Source: Whalleya microplaca
Lineage: Eukaryota > Ascomycota > Sordariomycetes > Xylariales > Xylariaceae
NCBI GenBank assembly: GCA_022497155.1
Contig: MU385777.1
Coordinates: 62,001-126,000, forward strand
Length of the DNA stretch: 64,000 nt
Direction of reading: 5' to 3'
A program made the position numbers and the translations under genes. The notes beneath the pieces are model-generated. The model had not been told where the DNA came from and searched no databases. It worked only from the letters and a program-made list of their open reading frames with translations. Positions 60,060 to 64,000 of the stretch are shown one piece after another. How positions within the stretch are numbered: position 1 is the first letter of the stretch; every line of letters starts with the position of its first letter.

Positions 60060-60276
60060 TCACAGTTTCAGTGTGTGCAATGATCATTTAGGTGCTGCCG
60101 TGATCACTCTACCTAGTTGCCAAAGGAAAATTGTGTTTTTTGGTCCAAGATTCAAGGGATTTCTAACAGCTCAGAAGATCCCTTTTAACCTTAGCAGTCG
60201 GGATCTCGGAGCAATTATTGCTCCGAGATCCATAAGATTAAGACACCATAACTAATACCCCTATTATCGTGACAGC
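60060..60276. repeat. Truncated copy of the MITE with a perfect 31-bp palindrome
   Basis: The left end tcacagtttcagtgtgtgca through tgatcactct matches the terminal repeat of the element at 59328 and follows TA at 60058-60059. The matching right terminal repeat is missing. A perfect palindrome spans 60201-60231 (ggatctcggagcaat, one central base, and its inverse). The tail to cgtgaca at about 60276 matches the fragment at 59620-59712. Confidence 0.7.
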
Positions 60277-60578
60277 TAAGTTGTTGGCTAAGAAAGATGA
60301 GCGCCCAATATATCTCGTTTGCGTCGCTGTCTGCGCCGCTGTTAGTTGCTGATCGGAAGGAATAGAGTAATTAAACGGCCCTGTCAAACATTCCGGGAGA
60401 TTGTCTATATAAACACCTATCCCGCTGAACTTGTAGATCATTTCGGATGTGACTCTAAAGCTCCAAAAATGGCGGGAAGCACAGATCTCCACGGAGTAGG
60501 TGTGAAGTCTTTTCTACCCTCTCTTTCCCCCCGCCTTGTCCCCTTCTATTTGCTGATGTAACACATTTTAATGTCCAG

Positions 60579-62119
60579 TGTCAGGCCTTGGCCGCGCTTC
60601 TCGGCGCAGACAAGGTCTTCCTGCCGGGCAGCACGGGATACAACGCATCCCTGTTGTCGTATTTCAGCCCACAGGCGGCAGCTGTTCACCCGGCGTGCTT
60701 CGTGACACCGCAGACCGTCACCGATGTCTCGACCGTGGTCAAGTCGTTGACCTCGTCCGATGACAGCAGCCCTTGCGAATTCGCCGTCCGCTCCGGCGGC
60801 CACACGTGGTTCGCCAACTCAAACAGCTCTCCCGGCGGTATCACTATTGATCTGCGCGGCCTCAACGCGGTCGACCTCAGCGCTGACAAGTCCAGCGTGG
60901 CCGTCGGTACCGGCGCCACCTGGGATGCCGTCTATGGCAAACTCGACCCCCTGGGCCTGAGCGTCGCGGGCGGTCGCGTCGCGTATGTCGGCGTCGGTGG
61001 CTTGACCCTTGGGGGAGGGATCTCCTACTTTGGCCCACGCGAGGGCTGGACATGCAACCAGGCGACGTCGTTTGAGGTGGTGCTGGCTGATGGCTCGGTG
61101 GTGGAGGCTAACGAGAAGCAGAACACAGATTTGTGGTGGGGGCTTCGGGGTGGGTCAAACAATTTCGGCATCGTCACACGTATCAACTTCAGGACCTTCG
61201 ACCAAGGCTTATTGTGGTCGTCGATGACATTCAACCCACTGAGTGAAGTTGAAAACCAGGCCAGAATCTTCGCCGAGCTCATGGCTCCCGAGAAGTATGA
61301 CATTAATGCCTCCTTCCTCACCGGCTGGACCTTTGCCAGTCAACAAGGGTTGAGCGTCGCCACAAACCAATTGATCTATACGCGGCCCGCCGGGAACGAG
61401 ACGCCGGCGTTCTACAAGCCCGTCCTAGACTTGCCTTCCATTAGCAGCCCGTTGGCGACGACTGTCGTTGGTACTATGTCGACGCTCGCGCAGAACTCGG
61501 TGGCCCTTCAGCCACCACAAGCGGCTCGGTACGTGCAGCCCAGAAAAGCCTCTATCCCCGTTTTCTCCCTTTTCCCGTAACGCAACTAAGCTAAAACCTC
61601 CTTTGCCCCCTTGCCAGTTACATGACCGCCACGATGACCTTTGTTCCTACCGAAGCTATGATTCGCGCGAGCTACGACGCGTTCAACACGTCGCTTTCGC
61701 TGTTGCAGAACGTGACGGGGATCAGGTGGTCCGTGAGCCTCGAGGCCTTGCCGCCACAGATCTACACGCGTGGCGGGGCTGACACAAACGCCCTTGGACT
61801 GACCAAGGAGAACCGTTCACTCGTCGTGTTTCTCATTTCGCCAGCTTGGTCGGACGCAACCCAAGATGAGCGGGTGTACAGCGCGGTGCGCTCGCTCATG
61901 GCCGATGTTGAGGGCAAGGCGAAAGATTTGGGAGTGTATCATCCGTATATCTACCTCGACTATGCAGCGCCATGGCAGGAGGTTATTAAAGGGTACGGCG
62001 AGGAGAGCATCAAGAAGCTGCAAAAGCTCAGAGAAAGAGTCGACCCTGGAGATGTGTTTACGCGGAAGGTTACGGGTGGGTTTAAGATACCAGAGTCCCA
62101 GAGAGGGGTATTGTTATAA
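60579..62119 (+). CDS. Berberine-bridge-type FAD-dependent oxidase, 5' exon not found
   Basis: Two exons are clear: 60579-61528 and 61618-62119, 484 residues in total. The visible part starts at a good acceptor (aatgtccag) with CQALAALLGADKVFLPGS, normally preceded by a signal-peptide exon; no such exon is visible in the 100-500 bases upstream. The FAD domain has VRSGGHTW, whose His (about residue 74 here) is the covalent FAD ligand. EGWTCNQ (Cys about 157) fits the second cysteinyl ligand of bicovalent members. GGLTLGGGISYFG and LWWGLRGGSNNFGIVT are also typical. The C-terminus shows the family's YLDYAAPWQEVIKGYG and FTRKVTGGFKIP. The family oxidises sugars, alkaloids and polyketides, usually secreted. 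The exons are far more GC-rich than the flanks. The final codons and TAA come from a solo LTR inserted at 62112. It is either a real gene with a distant first exon or a 5'-truncated pseudogene. Confidence 0.82.
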
Positions 62120-62361
62120 GTACAGCCATTCATTCCTGAAGATCCCCGCAAGCAACTAAATCACGTGACTCATGATATCGCCAAGAGATATAAATGTGTT
62201 GGCGATACACCCTGGCAAAGGGAGGCTATTCAGATATATGACTCCCGTGGGCCGACCCTTAGATAGACTCTCTTTTAGCTAGCCAGTGATCAATATAAGT
62301 ATTTACCCTTCTACGCCTTCTGTTATCTCAAATAAAGACTTGTGGTAACGGCTTCGTTACA
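62112..62361 (+). mobile_element. Solo LTR (family 2) at the 3' end of the FAD oxidase gene
   Basis: A 250-bp element begins TGTTATAAG and ends GGCTTCGTTACA. The perfect 5-bp target duplication GGTAT lies at 62107-62111 and 62362-62366. It is similar over its length to the reverse complement of 62715-62992 (shared ctgttatctcaaat and tggtaacggcttcgttaca). The TAA stop of the FAD oxidase frame (62117-62119) lies inside it. No internal element sequence is present. Confidence 0.9.
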
Positions 62362-62624
62362 GGTATCAGGGGACAGGTTGTGGCTACTGACGGTTACTTG
62401 TTGGAAATTTCTTGTGCATGCATATAACGAAGGTTTATAGGATCCTATGGGGTGCTGCTACACAGGAGTTGCTTGAAGGGTCAAGATACATAGGGGATCC
62501 AGCAACTATAATAGTCGATGATAACTATAGATGTTACGGGTTGGGTATGCAACAGTGCTAATAACCGTCCTGAGCGCACTTGTAAAATATTAACGAAATA
62601 CCATTGTTCTCTATTACGAAATTA

Positions 62625-62714
62625 ATACAGACGAAACTGAGTCATATTGTCGCACAAAGGACACCGTTACAGTTGTATTGCGGTGCAGCAATAACCTGAT
62701 ATATCCCGCGACAC
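62625..62714 (-). repeat. Short dispersed repeat, copy 2
   Basis: This is the inverse of the repeat at about 50575-50665 (shared tattgcggtgcagcaataa and cctgatatatcccgcg). It ends directly at, and includes, the target duplication of the LTR at 62715, so the LTR inserted into or beside it. Confidence 0.65.
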
Positions 62715-62992
62715 TGTAACGAAGCCGTTACCACAGGTCTTGATTTGAGATAACAGAGGGCGTGAAAGGTAAAATACTTAGATTGATCGCTGGCTAGCAA
62801 AGAGGGACTATCTAAGGGACGGCGAAATACAGCCTTTTATATCTGAATAGCTTCCTAGTAAATGGAACTTGGTCGCCAAGCCACTAAGGGCCTTGGCGAT
62901 CAGTTGGTCGCCAAGCCGCTACTCCTCTTGGCGACCACACAAATCACGTGGTAGCTGGTTGCGGGGATATTCAGGAATGGGTGGTTGTAACA
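62715..62992 (-). mobile_element. Solo LTR (family 2), minus orientation
   Basis: A 278-bp element begins TGTAACGAAGCC and ends GGTTGTAACA. The perfect 5-bp target duplication GACAC lies at 62710-62714 and 62993-62997. It matches the inverse of the LTR at 62112-62361, with a few extra bases in the repeated ttggcgacc part (about 62868-62940). Because the two copies have different duplications, they are independent insertions and not the ends of one element. Confidence 0.9.
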
Positions 62993-63175
62993 GACACATA
63001 TAAGGTTAAGAAAAAGAGAAGTCTTGTTCCGTACCATAAGACTAGCCATAATGCCCCTTTCCCCCTTTTCTGTCCTCTGCACCGCATCCTCCATCTCAAG
63101 ATTAACAACACCTCATGATGGCCGAGAACCGGGACCTGGCGACTCTACGTCCATGATAACCACGGCTCCGCTATC

Positions 63176-64000
63176 TTAGATCGAGTCAATATCAATTTCC
63201 ACCTTCTCCCTCCGCCGAATCAACATCCTAGACGTAGGGCTAGCCGCGTTTGCGATGCCAAATACCATAGGTCTTGCGTCCGTTCCAGGCAACAACTTCC
63301 ATTCATACTTTACTAAAAGGTAGCATAATGCGATTTTCAGCTCGTTCGCCGCGAAGAATCTTCCGGGGCAAGAATGGTCGGCATAGCCAAACCCGTAGTG
63401 ATCATTGCTGGTAGATACCAACTGGGCCCTGGCTTGTGTTCCAGGCTGAGAGCGCAGCTTGAGGAAGCGAGTTGCATCCCACTCATCTGGATTGTCATAC
63501 ACAGCAGGATCCGCCATTTGAGATTTCTCAACCCAGGTGCGCATTCCCTTCTTTAAGATGAGGCCATTGGACAACTTAACGTCCTTTAAGACTTTTCGAC
63601 GCAATAATACTGTGTTGACATTTGGGTTCAGCTTTGCGTCTTAAATAACAACACAATTGAGCTCTTACCAATGTCAACCGGCTTCATGCGCTGTGTCTCT
63701 TTGAGTACGCTATCTACTAGTTTCATATTGGAGAGCGCTGTATTGACCCAGCCTTCGGCTCGAATCACACTGATGATTTCCTCTCTGACTTTCTGCATAG
63801 ATTCCGGATGTTGCGCAAGGTCAATTATGGCTTGATGTAAGAGATCAGCCGTTGTGTGGACCGCTACTAGTGAGATGGCAAGCTATTCCACAGCTAGGTG
63901 TTAGCCATAATTAGGAGTTATCAGGAGTCATGGTGCGTATAACTAAACGTGAGCAAAGAATACAACACTGAAGCCATGGTTTGAAAGTCAACTATTCCTC
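63176..64000 (-). CDS. Cytochrome P450, C-terminal part (gene continues past the window)
   Basis: Two exons are clear on the minus strand, 63882-63669 and 63609-63176; earlier exons lie beyond 64000. The first shows the I-helix region (LAISLVAVHTTADLLHQAI) and the K-helix motif LKETQR (ExxR). The join gives PVDIVLLRRKVLKDVKLSNG. The second exon has the PERF-like region (NPDEWDATRFLKLR) and the haem loop HYGFGYADHSCPGRFF with the axial Cys. The usual Gly four residues before that Cys is Ala here. The protein ends EIDIDSI. Fungal P450s of this type hydroxylate or otherwise oxidise secondary metabolites in the endoplasmic reticulum. It is convergent with the FAD oxidase across about 1.05 kb holding two solo LTRs. 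The 63882 start is only the acceptor of the last exon before the edge. Confidence 0.9.

Noticed and set aside
62112..62992. One retrotransposon with two LTRs
   Set aside because: The two LTRs are inverted relative to each other and each has its own different 5-bp duplication, so they are independent solo LTRs.
1..64000. CRISPR array or bacterial operon features
   Set aside because: The genes have spliceosomal introns and are eukaryotic; the tandem arrays found have no spacer pattern.

Overview
The window is nuclear DNA of a filamentous ascomycete (Pezizomycotina, most likely a Sordariomycete). The evidence is short spliceosomal introns (about 50-115 bp, GTRAGT donors, CTRAC branch sites, YAG acceptors), the gene content (an Ecm29-type proteasome scaffold, a Csx1/Nam8-type RNA-binding protein, a UBA-UAS-UBX protein, a YAT amino-acid permease, a PTR2 transporter, a NWD-NACHT-WD40 protein), and one very AT-rich transposon that looks RIP-mutated. 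The species cannot be named from the sequence. No tRNA, rRNA or CRISPR array was found.

Left part (1-20 kb): an intact six-exon GTPase of the nuclear SLIP-GC type (1714-5743) is followed by a divergent pair. One member (minus, 6258-8495) keeps all three elements of a chymotrypsin-like catalytic triad. The other (plus, 9003-10118) has a C-terminal membrane anchor. Next to them is a wrecked NLR-type gene (11699-17965) with NWD, NACHT and about twelve WD40 repeats. It is broken by a solo LTR with a 5-bp target duplication, a 1.16-kb AT-rich TIR transposon with a TA duplication, and a one-base frameshift. A signal-peptide-bearing cytochrome b561-type membrane protein (18901-20039, minus) follows.

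Middle part (20-50 kb): housekeeping genes lie far apart: a three-RRM protein (22484-24105, minus) with about 10 kb of gene-free DNA upstream, an ECM29 homologue (33993-39573), a UBX5/UBXN7 homologue (40831-42520), then about 5 kb of repeat-like DNA with two tandem arrays, and an amino-acid permease (47790-49331, minus).

Right part (50-64 kb): accessory and transposon-rich. It holds a fungal HGD-type kinase with a probable GC-AG intron (51246-52850, minus), a seven-exon PTR2/POT transporter (54857-56992, minus), a berberine-bridge-type FAD oxidase with no visible first exon (60579-62119), and the 3' part of a cytochrome P450 running off the window (63176-64000, minus). Three more solo LTRs with perfect 5-bp duplications lie here, one of them supplying the oxidase stop codon, plus a TA-flanked MITE and related palindromes. 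The oxidase and P450 could belong to a small biosynthetic cluster continuing beyond 64 kb.

Exon boundaries were worked out by eye from splice consensus, reading phase and family resemblance; no search or alignment was run.
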